From contig NC_090281.1 of the NCBI RefSeq assembly GCF_037392515.1, positions 45,670,645-45,734,644 of the forward strand: a stretch of DNA of 64,000 nucleotides. Reading direction: 5' to 3'. Every line of letters starts with the position of its first letter. Positions within the stretch are counted from its first letter, which is position 1. Below, piece by piece: positions 34,718 to 44,655 of the stretch. The DNA comes from Haliotis asinina (lineage: Eukaryota > Mollusca > Gastropoda > Lepetellida > Haliotidae). The notes beneath the pieces are model-generated. The model had not been told where the DNA came from and did no database searches. It worked only from the letters and a program-made list of their open reading frames with translations. The translations under genes and the position numbers were made by a program.

Positions 34718-34904
34718 TAGTATCACAGAATTATAACAACTCTAAATATATTTTTATAACCGAACATGTTTGTCAATGGTCACAATGCTGACACTGAATT
34801 ATCAAGGTCTGGTGGATTGCATAAATAAGTTATTATACTTGTCCCTGTCAGGTGCCATTTTTACATGCCAGCGTTCTGTCCTTTTCTTCAGTTTCACACT
34901 ACAG

Positions 34905-34931
34905 ACAACATCAGTAAGACTGTGGGGACAG
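34905..34931 (+). CDS. Candidate gene 2 exon 8 (27-bp microexon)
   Basis: Acceptor CACACTACAG|ACAACA, donor GACAG|GTAAGT. 27 bp, phase 1 both ends, so it joins the large exon in frame (YNISKTVGT). The nearer upstream AG at 34890-34891 would bring a stop. Short size makes chance occurrence possible. Confidence 0.45.
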
Positions 34932-35392
34932 GTAAGTATGATGTGCCTTGATCTAAACAGAAAGTCAGAAACATCACTAGGTTTTTTGTTTTGATTTTTT
35001 TTCACGCTTACATAACCATGTGTATACCAGAATCTGTATCCACCATACACGATCAGGCTATTGTCTGTTTAGCACCAGCACCAAATATCAGGACCTCCAC
35101 CAGAGTTTCCATTAACATACTATCGTGTTTGTGTTGACAATAGAAGATAAAAACCCTTGATCACTTGGTAGTTTAGTGGGTGAGTAAGCCTGATGATGTA
35201 ATGATGATGATTTTTAACAGTTCAATCCTTGGGATGTTTTACATTGGGTAAAGCTTGAATTTTCAAAGGCAGTTATTTGCTTGTTAGCTTTTTGTCTACA
35301 ACCTGAATGAAAAAATCAAGAAGCTCAAATTTGTACAAGTGTCATTCATCAATGTTTATTTTCCTTCATCTAGTTCTCAACTGGTATTACTT

Positions 35393-35613
35393 GTGAAGAG
35401 CCAGGTAAGAATTGATCTTCAGTAACCAATGCTTGATGTAAGAGGTGACTAACAGGATTGTGTGGTCAGACTCGGTTGACACGTTATCATATCCCAATGG
35501 CGTAGATTGATGCTCATGCTGTTGATCACTGGATTGTGTAGGCCAGTCTAGATTATTTATAGTCAGAGTGGAATTTGAAAGCTCACTCACTCACTCACTC
35601 ACTCACTCACTCA
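35393..35613 (+). repeat. SINE B copy with long (ACTC)n tail
   Basis: AAGAATTGATCTTCAGTAAC head, CACTGGATTGTGTAGGCC middle, and a tail of eight CACT units. Confidence 0.88.
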
Positions 35614-35934
35614 GTATGTGAGTAGTATGTGACAGACACAGAATGTAGAATGCTCTCTTTTCATCAGAAATTGTCTCCTGTTCTGCCTTTTTGAATGATT
35701 GAATACTATCAACATTCCAGCTTCACTGAGCCACCAACCCAGCAAAAGTGTTTTGTCATGCTGTCATAAAACTTTATTCATTTCGCTACATATGCAGAAC
35801 CACCATTGTTTGAATTATGTCATTCAGGCATGTGCTTCTTGAATGCATTATATTCCACAATGACCTTTAATAATCCTTGAATGGACAGTGAAACCAAGTG
35901 TGTACATTTGCATCTGTCTTATTATGGAAATATG

Positions 35935-36300
35935 ACAGTGCATAATTCAATATTTGTAATGATACCCGGTAATATGGATTCTTATATTGCACTAAACTCC
36001 ACACCAAAGTGTGCTCAAAGCGCTAACTGAGTTCATAAATATCGCATGGTTACAATCAATTTCTATTGAACTGGTAGGTCTTAAGATGCTTCTTGAAAAA
36101 AGATAGAGTTGGAGTTGATTTCAGATCAAATGGGAGAGCATTCCATTCAAAAGCAGTATTATGTGCAATTGATCTTCCACCAGATGTCCTTATGTTGATG
36201 TTGGGGACCTTTACTAGCATTTGATCACTGTTAGGGACATTGTCTTTCACTAGATCACATAGACAACTGATTCACTAATAAGTGAGAGTTAGGATCTTAA
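35935..36300 (-). mobile_element. LINE 3' fragment (C-terminus plus 3' UTR)
   Basis: On the minus strand 36250-36056 encodes GGRSIAHNTAFEWNALPFDL and STPTLSFFKKHLK, the typical end of CR1/L2-type reverse transcriptase proteins (WN.LP..L...F...LK). It is followed by a 3' UTR with GCGCTTTGAGCACAC. The rest is 5'-truncated. Confidence 0.75.
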
Positions 36301-36454
36301 AATGTATCCATTAGCCAGTGGTGATACCTCAGTACTGGAGTAATTTGTGATTAGTGTAAATTCACTATAAGTCTTCTGGGAAGGTTTTAGCAAACAAAAG
36401 CCACAAAACCCTTTCCAATCCATAAGAAATGTCTGCTAAAAGCAGTCAAACTGA

Positions 36455-36710
36455 CGGTGGGCCCTGTCGGAGTGGGATAGGCACTTGTTTTAGTAACAGG
36501 GGGGTGACCGGTTTTGTTCTAAGTGAACTCATCACACCATTCTGCATTAGCTGTGCAGCCCTTTATATACTCTGTGTGTGTGGCTGTTGTGTGATGTCAC
36601 AGTGGGCAAGTGTTGATGATTGACGTTATGACGTCAGCAACCATTGTGTGTGTTTGGCAGTGGTTCAACTGCCGGCAGGGTTCTGCCGGTGTCGCTGTTA
36701 TTTGGTAGCC
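36455..36710 (-). repeat. Penelope-array spacer, type 1
   Basis: Homologous to 45940-46260: shared TGGGATAGGCACT..., GTGCAGCCCTTTATATACTC, and GGCAGTGGTTCAACTGC. Contains TGACGTCA at 36629-36636. Lies downstream (minus strand) of a zinc-finger ORF in both copies. Confidence 0.75.
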
Positions 36711-37039
36711 CTATGTTTTTGAAGGCGGAGTTATGGAAAGCAGGTGGCTTGAATGTGTAAGTATACTCGATGATGCTCGGCACGTGTATTAATATTGTTA
36801 TAAAGACTGGCCGATATATACATCGAAAAAGGGTGTATATTTTGTATGTTAATATGGTATTGTAATAAAGTATTACAGTGGTGCTTTGTTTCGTTGTTTG
36901 TGGGAAGTAAACGAGTGGAGGCCTACCGGTTTGATAGACTCGGGGGCCCCTCCTTAAAGTATAAGGAGGAGCCGAAATCACACAAATGCGGTTAAAATGA
37001 CAGAGTTTAATCATGTATGGTGACTTATGTTTATTTAAG

Positions 37040-37801
37040 TCAGAGTGATATACATACTGTGGACGAGAAATGTCTGGTCAGGCCAAAGTGGACAGCTTGG
37101 AATGATTGGTAATCATTGTTACCAATGCCACAGTTTGTTTTGCCAGCTTGTGTTATTACATAGACGGCTTGGATGTGAGTTTTTTGGCAATTGAGGCTGG
37201 TGGTAGTACTTCCTAGTTTGGTTGTGGGTGGGCGTTCTTCCTGCGTGGGTGACTCCAAAGATCCTCCCGGCATTGTGCTCGGTACACTGGCCATGGCTCC
37301 GTGACTAGATCCTCTATGGTGAGCTGTGGATCCTCCCAGTTGGTGAAGGGTGGAACGGGGTATGGGCCCATAGTAGATGGAGTCAAATGGCTCAAGTTGC
37401 CAGTGACGGTTTGGCGTAAAGTGGGTTACTCTAGGTACTACTATGGTGGGTGTACTGCTGACGGCGGCTGGCTGTGCAGTGGTCGGGGCCCTTTTCACTG
37501 CAGTAGTTCCTCTGTTGTGAGTGGTTGTGACCATGGTTAGATCCACGAAGGTGTTGGTGTTATCCGACGTGTATTGTTGATGCTTTTGGCGAAAATGTTT
37601 CAGCCAATCGTCTTTGCGTTTGTAGACCTTACTACAGATGTGGCATTCAAATCGGTTGTTGCCATGTTTAGACCTCAGATGCCTCATGAGACTGTCTTTT
37701 CTGGAAAATGTTCCTTCACACAGATGGCAGCTGAAGGTAGACATCGTTAGATTGCTTCCAATCGTTGCTGGAAACGTTTTAGACTCGGCGGATGACGTCA
37801 T
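37040..37801 (-). CDS. C2H2 zinc-finger ORF (copy a) of the Penelope-like array
   Basis: An uninterrupted 253-codon frame. Residues about 22-75 form two fingers, both C-x2-C-x12-H-x4-H: CHLCEGTFSRKD...HLRSKH and CHICSKVYKRKDDW...HFRQKH. The rest is Thr/Pro/Ser-rich with no second domain. The start codon is embedded in TGACGTCA (37793-37800), giving MTSSAE. Three related, more damaged ORFs lie at about 42.1, 46.5 and 48.0 kb, always next to Penelope pieces and the same spacers, so I take this as an element gene (possible ORF1, nucleic-acid binding by inference) rather than a host transcription factor. Confidence 0.75.
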   Translation of the reverse strand: MTSSAESKTFPATIGSNLTMSTFSCHLCEGTFSRKDSLMRHLRSKHGNNRFECHICSKVYKRKDDWLKHFRQKHQQYTSDNTNTFVDLTMVTTTHNRGTTAVKRAPTTAQPAAVSSTPTIVVPRVTHFTPNRHWQLEPFDSIYYGPIPRSTLHQLGGSTAHHRGSSHGAMASVPSTMPGGSLESPTQEERPPTTKLGSTTTSLNCQKTHIQAVYVITQAGKTNCGIGNNDYQSFQAVHFGLTRHFSSTVCISL

Positions 37802-37869
37802 GGAGGGGCCACGTCATAGTGACTGTGGGTGCCATGTGTGTCTACTAAATAGTGGCTTAGGTATCAGAA

Positions 37870-37945
37870 CAGATACAAAGATAAATAAGACTAGGGGGAT
37901 ACCTTAGCCGACGATGTTATCATTGAGGCTTTGCGGGGCAAACGT
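37870..37945 (-). mobile_element. 3' end of a Penelope-like element, minus strand
   Basis: Minus-strand reading ends SLNDNIVG then stop, the C-terminus seen in the other copies, followed by GTATCCCCCTAGTCTT. It abuts a plus-strand copy, head to head. Confidence 0.6.
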
Positions 37946-38640
37946 GTTGTTTGCAATTTCAACCCAATGAACATGGAGCTCAATGCCATTATCTGGAAGC
38001 GATGGCATCTGCTATCCGGATCAGAAATATGCCAAAAAGTGTTAAACACTCCCCACATTTGGGCCTACAGGAGGAACAAAACCCTGAAGGATTCTAGCGC
38101 TTCACTAGAATACCCCAAGAACACGCCACAAGTCAGTGGCCGGGTAGTCACATTCCTTGACGACCCATGCAACTAACAAAACTGCAAAATCTGCATCGTA
38201 ATCAGACACTTTTTACAGTACAGTATCTGGTGTCAAATACCGTAAACGACAGTATAAATGCACTAACAAAAATGTGGTCTACCTACTCACCTGCAAAAAA
38301 TGCAACAAACAATATGTAGGGAAAACCAAAAGATGTTTCAAAACGAGACTGAATGAACACTATGCTGTCATCACACACCACACAGATAAACCTGTTGCAA
38401 TTCACTTCATCTCGGAAAAACATGGCAAATCCGATCTCACTTACGAGATCATTGCACAACTCAGAGAGGACCCTGAGCTTGCTAGCACCACTCAAAAGAG
38501 GAGATCACTCGAACTAAAGTGGATATTTAGACTCCACATGTTCACCCCGGAAGGCCTCAGTGATAAGATAGTCGGCTAAGGTATCTCCCTAGTCTTATTT
38601 ATCTCTAAAAGCAGAGTCAATTGTACAATTGTGACTGACT
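37946..38640 (+). mobile_element. Penelope-like element 3' part (linker and GIY-YIG nuclease)
   Basis: Plus-strand copy. It begins in the linker (WHLLSGSEICQK, YRRNKTLKD), runs to FLDDPCN, then in another frame NVVYLLTCKKCNKQYVGKTK, RLNEHY and LELKWIFRLH, ending GLSDKIVG. YLLTC...QYVG is the GIY-YIG core of endonuclease-bearing Penelope elements. Frame changes make it inactive. Its right end (CTAAGGTATCTCCCTAGTC) is the inverse of the left neighbour, giving a 60-bp inverted flank. Confidence 0.85.
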
Positions 38641-38654
38641 TTATTAGTAGAATA

Positions 38655-40134
38655 CAGTAATATTCATTTATAACGGACTCAAAGGGACTGTTGTTTTCAG
38701 TTCGTTGTAAGCAAAGTTCGTTCTAAGCAATTTGGTAATGTTCGTGAATATTCAGAAATTACCAAGAATTGTCACAACGTCACTGGTATCAGACAAGATC
38801 ATGTTCACACAGAAAATAAAATAAGACAAAACCAACAAACATATGATTGTCATGGATCATTCAATTCATCATCAATCTTGTCTTTTATTGTGCATCTTTA
38901 GCAAAATCGGTAATTTTAGTTTGAACACAAGCAGACATTTGAATAGATTCCAGAGTTTGCGTACAATCATTAATATTATCAAAGACAGACAACGGAACAT
39001 TTGGTCTTGACAAGAAAAAGTCTCTGACATGTTTTAAACATGTTGCTGCCTCCGCTGTTGTCTTCACTTCCAGTTCTGTCACTGTCTCACTGTCATCTTC
39101 ATCATTTATCAACTGTTTCATTGTCTTTCTTCACTGCCGTAACTATATCTTCATCTGTAAGTCATTCTGTGGTCACAGTGTTTTCATCTGCATTCAAGAA
39201 ATGTTCGAGTGTCACCTCTGCCGGTACATTAGCAATGTCAGTCACTTCTCCCCACATTCCACACAAGTTTGTAAGGGGTATGTCATATTCATCCAATTCA
39301 GAATCATCCATGTCATTTTCATCTGGTAACTTGAACCCTCCCTTTAGAAAGCAGTTGACAATGCATTGAGAGGTCACATGACACCAGGCTCGGTGGATGT
39401 TAGTGATTGCAGACAGTAATGTCGCTTCGTATTTCTCCTTCTTGTCGTAGGCACTAATCAGATCTGTCATCATCTGTTTTCTATAGTTACTTTTAAGTGA
39501 TGCAGTGATCCCTCGAAACTCGTTAGCTTTTGCAAGAAGTATCGGGCCGCTTGCTGGAATATTCTCACTCCACACAGACCATTCAAACAGAGCTTTCTCG
39601 ACATCTTCAAAATTGGAAACTCGAATTCTCCTCCGACTGCTTCCATATTCGGCTGACTGCAACAGCTTGGATGATCTGGTATTTTGTGTCGAGATCTAGA
39701 GCTTTTTGTTTCCGTGACAAGCCTTCCATGCTGACTTGAAAGAATGACTTCCCAGATCCCTATTTATGCCTTGACAATGTTAACAAGATTAACAAGATTA
39801 AATAAATGATAAAAGTTCACAGGTAAGTTTATTTTATTATCCCCTTGATCCCATGTGAGGAAGCCTGTTTTTTTTCACAAGCAAATTGGTGACATGTGAG
39901 ATGACACGCAAGTGGATTCGGATCAGCTGTTCATTGTAAACAAGTCAATCAATGCGTGAAATTGCACAGAAGGACCTGTCAATTTGTTTGTTGTAACAGA
40001 TAATTCGTACTCTCAGTGTTCGTTGTATACGGTAGTTAATTCATAACAATACTATAGGAAAGCAGTCGGGACTTCTGAATTTGTTGTAACCGTCAATTCG
40101 TTGTAAGCGTGTACGTTATAAGTGAACTTTACTG
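38655..40134 (-). mobile_element. Tigger/pogo transposon, internally deleted
   Basis: Ends CAGTAATATTCATTTATAAC and its inverse near 40110-40134, flanked by TA at both sides. Minus strand: N-terminus MEGLSRKQKALDLDTKYQII (pogo helix-turn-helix), then SNFEDVEKALFEWSVWSENI (CENP-B type DNA-binding helix), then directly ASLKSNYRKQMMTDLISAYD and IHRAWCHVTSQCIVNCFLKG, which belong after the DDE core. The catalytic middle is deleted and there are frame changes. Inserted into the Penelope array. Confidence 0.88.
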
Positions 40135-40204
40135 TATATTTCTTTTAGCAGTATTAGAGCTGTACCATGTTGCTTGTAAACAAATCAAGTCTGGATCAAA
40201 AGTA

Positions 40205-41090
40205 GAGAAGACTAACAGGATACCTTATCCAACTATTTTGTCGTTAAGGCCTTGTGGGGCAAACGTGTGGTGTCTGAATATCCACCTAAGTTCGAGGGAT
40301 CTCCTCTTTTGGGTGGTGCTGGCAAGTTCAGGGTCTTCTCTGAGTTGTGTGATGATCTCATAGGTGAGATCTGATTTTGCCATGCTTTTCTAAATTGAAA
40401 TGAATCGCAACAGATTTGTCTCTGTTGTGAGTGATGTCGGCAAAGTGTTCATTCAGCCTCGTTTTGAAGCATCATTTAGTTTCCCCTACATATTGTTTTT
40501 TGCAATTTTGGCAGGTAAGCAGATAAACCACATTTTTGTTGGTGCATCTGTATTGTCGTTTGTGGTATTTGACACCAGACACTGTATAGTGGAAAGTGTC
40601 TGATTGATTTAATACGATGCAGATTTTGCAGTTGTGTTTATCACACAGATCGCCACCTGGCCACTGATCTGTGGCTTGTTCTAGGTGATCCTTCAGGGTT
40701 TTGTTTCTCCTGTAGGCCACAATGTGGGGTGTTTTGAGCACTTTTTAGCATATTTCAGATCCTGATAGCAAATGTCATCGCTTTATGATAATGGCGTTGA
40801 GCTCCATTGAGCTCCCTATGTTTAAGGGTTAAAGTCGCATACAAAGACCATTGCCTTTTGTTTGGTCTTGGACGGTGTTTTATGGGGTGTCAGGAGGGTG
40901 CTCCTGTCGTTGCCGTCGGCCTTGTGTTTGTTCTGTTGTATTAGTCTCTTAGGATATCCCCGTTTTAGGTAAAAATTTATGAGGTTGAGACTGTCTCTTT
41001 CATACTCCTCAGTGGAGGAGCAGATGCATTTGAGTCTGAGGAACTGACTGTACGCGCCAGGGAAAAAGGTTGAGACCAGAGTAGGCAAGG
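40205..41090 (-). mobile_element. Penelope-like element 3' half (thumb, linker, GIY-YIG)
   Basis: From right to left: RT thumb (AYSQFLRLKCICSSTEEYE, FYLKRGYPKRLIQQNK), then linker (PHIVAYRRNKTLKDHLE), Cys-rich CDKHNCKIC, then VVYLLTCQNCKKQYVGETK and a C-terminal piece with SDLTYEIITQLREDPEL and LNDKIVG. A few frame changes separate the pieces. The palm/finger domains are missing; a zinc-finger-type spacer lies immediately upstream. Confidence 0.85.
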
Positions 41091-41099
41091 TGGGGCTGT

Positions 41100-41900
41100 G
41101 ATGCTAGCATGAGGGTGATTAGTTTTGTCCAGACAGGACTCATCAGACGGAGAAGCTAGCAGTGACTGGGTGTATATACTGTAAGAGAGCTGGAGGTGGT
41201 GGCCGGGGGTCCAGTGGTGGGACCGATGGTGTGGCCATGGGATACTGGAATTGTCTGTGGCTACCGGTGGCGGCCGGTGGTTTTACCGGAGCATTCCGGT
41301 GGTTGCCAGTGGCTGCCATTGGAATGATGATGGAGCCATGGTATGCCGATGAGTGTCGGCAGTGTATCCAGTGGGAGGGATGTGTTCCTAAAGGGGCAAC
41401 TAATACACACTTATGGTAGTATGAAGCCTCTCATTGTTGAGAACAGTGTGCGGGTCTGTATATGTGGAGGGTTACCTAAGGGTAAATGTAGAATTAACAT
41501 TTGGGAAGGAGTAGGTGACTTGGTTTCTGGTACTAATTGTATCAGTATAGAATCTAGAATGTTCCACCTCAGGGTGGCGCATTTCCATGCTGACATGTCT
41601 AAGAGATACTTATACATTGGGTCGACACACCAAGTAGTAACACAAATTATATATGAAACAATATAGAATTTGTATAAGTGATGTGCTTCACCTGCTGGTG
41701 AGGGACCAGACACTCTATGATTTGAGTAGGGGCCTCAGTAAATTATAAACACGTATGATGGTTGGGGTATATATAGTATAATCCGAGTGGAAATAACAAG
41801 TGTAGTCCATATTAGTTGAACCGGGAAGCACGACATGAAGGTGAATATAGGCATAGAATCACTCAGTCACAGCTGGCATCTTAGTTGTCAGGTAGGGTGG
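41100..41900 (-). repeat. Penelope-array spacer, type 2
   Basis: Homologous to 46790-47400: both have GTGATGCTAGCA, a run of CCGGTGG-like repeats and ATATAGAATTTGTAT...CTGGTGAGGGACC or its variant. No protein recognised. Confidence 0.65.
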
Positions 41901-41944
41901 TGAGTCTCATTTAGAAGCATCGCGGTGGATAAGAGGTCCTGATG

Positions 41945-42320
41945 CTATGCCAGTGGATTCATTAAACATCTATACTCGGTGAGGATATCATCCAGGGTAT
42001 TTCTTATTGCCGGGTTGGCATAGGGGTTGCCAGGTACGGTGTTGTATCCTAGAGCAATGGAAGTTATTGTCCGTGTTTGAGACAGGCTTTGTGTTGTAGC
42101 TAAGTCTGCGTCGTGAGGTAGGTCTGATGAACGTGTTTTGTTCACTTGTGAACTTATGTTTGGTGGAAAGATGTTTTTGACAGTCGTCAGGGCGGTGGTA
42201 CGACTTCCTGCATATTGTGCACTCAAAAGCCCTGTTACCATGATTAGCCCAGGTGTGTGTGAGTAATGGGACAAGCTTGCGTCGCAGATGGTGCATGTAT
42301 AGTGTTGTTCTGCCATAGTA
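41945..42320 (-). pseudogene. C2H2 zinc-finger ORF, copy b (broken)
   Basis: The start region reads MAEQHYTCTICDAS; the frame then shifts, and the second finger CTICRKSYHRPDD...HLSTKH (C-x2-C-x12-H-x4-H) is in the next frame. Closely related in layout to copy d at about 48 kb, with which it shares flanks on both sides. Confidence 0.7.
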
Positions 42321-42540
42321 GACGGTGGTTACTGTTGAAGTGACCGGTGTGTCTAGTATAAATAAGTAAGGGTATGATGTCAGTGACTATGATGTCATAA
42401 ACGGGCCGGTGTTGGCGGTGTTAGAGTGACGTGTGGTGACGTCACAATATAGATACCTGACTGGTAGTGAACCTGATATTACTGTGAATGAGTTTTTACA
42501 GTCGCCTGAGATTTGTCCACTAAATTGTGGTTAGGAATTC

Positions 42541-43250
42541 TCAGAAAAAGACAAAACTGGTATGAAAAACTGGGTGAATTTCAACCAACAATTTTATGTT
42601 TGAGACCTTGTTGTCTGAATATGTGGAGCTCAAAAATCCACTAAAGTTCCATGGAGTGGAGGAGTTTGGTGGTGGTCTCCCGCTCAGGGTCTGCCTTGAC
42701 CTGAGTGATGATTGTGTACCGTAGATCACTCTCTTGGTGATTGGGGAGATTAAAATGATGAGTGACAGGTTTGTCTCTCTTTTGTGTAATATCTGCAAAG
42801 TGTTCAGAAAGCCTGATTCTGAAAGCCCTTTTAGTTTCACCTACATATTGTTTGCAAGTTAGCAGGTACACTACATTGCGGCTTTGATGGTGTTCACGGG
42901 TCGGGTATTTGCAGCCCATGTGGGTACTGTAGAAGTACCGTGAGGAGTTGATATTTCTGCATACTTTGCAGGAATGATTATTACATGGATCGTCAATAAA
43001 TTTGACTATCTGCCCGCGACCTGCTGGGGGAGTGGAATCGGGTGGGTGATGGCGGCTCTGACGAGAATGTCTTTCAGAGTTTTGTTGCGTCGGAAGGCAG
43101 TAATAGGTGGTGAAGGGAAAATCTGGTTGCAGATTTCTGAACCACTGAGTAGGTGCCAGTGTTCCTGGATAGTGCGTTTGAGCTCTAGGTTTATGGGGTT
43201 ATATAGAGGATATTTTGTTAATGTTGTCAAATAACATATATATTTCATCG
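42541..43250 (-). mobile_element. Penelope-like linker and GIY-YIG part
   Basis: HWHLLSGSEICNQIF and AFRRNKTLKDILVRAA, then FIDDPCNNHSCKVC, NVVYLLTCKQYVGETKRAF, FADITQKRDKPV and a C-terminal part near 42641. KCxKQYVG lacks three residues compared with the other copies. It shares its 3' flank (GTGACGTCACAAT) with the piece at 48.4 kb. Confidence 0.85.
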
Positions 43251-43355
43251 AGTGGTCTGATAAAGCTGATATGTTCACGCAGCCACTCATGAACATATCA
43301 GCTTTGTCAGACCACTCGATGAAATGTACATGTTATTTGACAACATTAACAAAAC
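43212..43355. repeat. Hairpin-forming inverted repeat, about 65-bp arms
   Basis: Left arm 43212-43277, right arm 43290-43355, nearly identical in inverse orientation (TTTCATCGAGTGGTCTGA / TCAGACCACTCGATGAAA), 12-base loop. The left arm is continuous with the Penelope linker frame. Confidence 0.85.
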
Positions 43356-43985
43356 ATTCTATTTATTATACCTTCATCATAGTTTGTAAATGATCGAGAC
43401 ATCAAGTAAGTCTGCATTTTGTTACGCAACCTAACTACAGTCTAGTCCTTGAGAAATGTGTACCTACACCAAATAGTTTGCTGAAAAGCAATTATGATAG
43501 AATAATTAATGTCATGTTTCCCCTTTTTGTAGTCATATTTTGTGAAAAACAAAGTCACATAAACAGTAAATGTATAACTTTAACAAAAAATACACATCAG
43601 TATTTGTCTGGAGATGCAATCAGTGCGCGTATTAGTATACACAAACTATGATTGAACACGAAGCGAGGAATCAGTCCGACAAAAGCATCAAAATAACAAC
43701 TTTGAAGTAACGAACAGTGAACGTAGCATGTGGAATTCAGGCAGTTATCCACCTAGGTATGTTCATCATGTTTATTGAAGCATGTCACTTTTGTCTGATG
43801 TCATATTGTTCGCACGGGATGCAACGGCCTCTAGCCCAACACGCACTATTCCAAGCAAAAGTGATATTCTACTCAGAGAAATAACATGTTATTCTACTCA
43901 GTGAAAATATCATTTTTATTTTCATCAGTATTTACAGTATTTCACTCTTAAAAATATAATAAAGTTGCAAACCAGCACTTGTTTC
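43356..43985. other. No gene seen
   Basis: AT-rich filler between Penelope pieces; contains two short repeats of ATTCTACTCAGTGAAA. Confidence 0.35.
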
Positions 43986-43989
43986 ACAT

Positions 43990-44200
43990 TTGAGACTGGT
44001 GCTTTAGTCCTGTATTGGAGAAGGTCTCTCCTAGATTTGAAGTCTGACTTTAGTTTGTTTTGCTGTATAATGGATTGGGTGTACCCACGTTTTAGGTAAT
44101 ACCTGATGAAATTGAGGCTGTATTTCTCATATTCCGCCTCGGAACAGATTCTCCTCAGGCGGAGGAACTTGCTATAAGGGCCTTTGGTTTTGACATGAGG
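43990..44200 (-). mobile_element. Penelope-like RT thumb fragment
   Basis: Minus strand reads YSKFLRLRRICSEAEYEKYS and YYLKRGYTQSIIQQNKLK, the same segment as in the 41.0-kb piece. Confidence 0.75.
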
Positions 44201-44535
44201 TGTACAGCAAATTGTAAACCAAAAGTCACTGTGTTCTGTAATCTGATAGGTTGAAAAACATGATCAAATGGTATTAGAGTCCCGGAAACTGCAAGACTAT
44301 TCACTGCCTATTGACCTCGCAAACAATTGTTTTGTTGAGTCATCAACAGTGGTGACGTCATTCAAATCATATTGTGATGTAAAGTCAGAATGACGTCAAA
44401 AATGAGCAACTCCAGACGCTGCCATGGGAACCAGCTGAAACGGCCTGCTGATGACACTTCACTGCTGTACCCGTACTCGATGTAAACGAGTGCAGACAGT
44501 TAAACCCTTTGGTTTACTTTTGTATTTACAATGTC

Positions 44536-44655
44536 GATAAACATCATGTGTGGGCCAATTTCCAGGTGTTATTGAGTATTTGAAGCACGGGAATGTTTCA
44601 TTTTAAACCTCCGTGCTTCAAATACCTGGAAATTGGCAAACACATGATGTTTATC
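44536..44655. repeat. Imperfect hairpin, about 45-bp arms
   Basis: GATAAACATCATGTG, CCAATTTCCAGG and TATTTGAAGCACGG on the left are mirrored at 44611-44655. The left arm carries a 10-base insertion; the loop is 20 bases. Next to the 3' edge of the RT fragment. Confidence 0.75.

Noticed and set aside
35374-35403. 30-bp exon between CATCTAG and GAGCCAG|GTAAGA
   Set aside because: The apparent donor is the first bases of a SINE B copy.
37040-37801. Host zinc-finger transcription factor
   Set aside because: Single-exon frame with three decayed relatives all tied to Penelope pieces and shared spacers, so an element gene is more likely.
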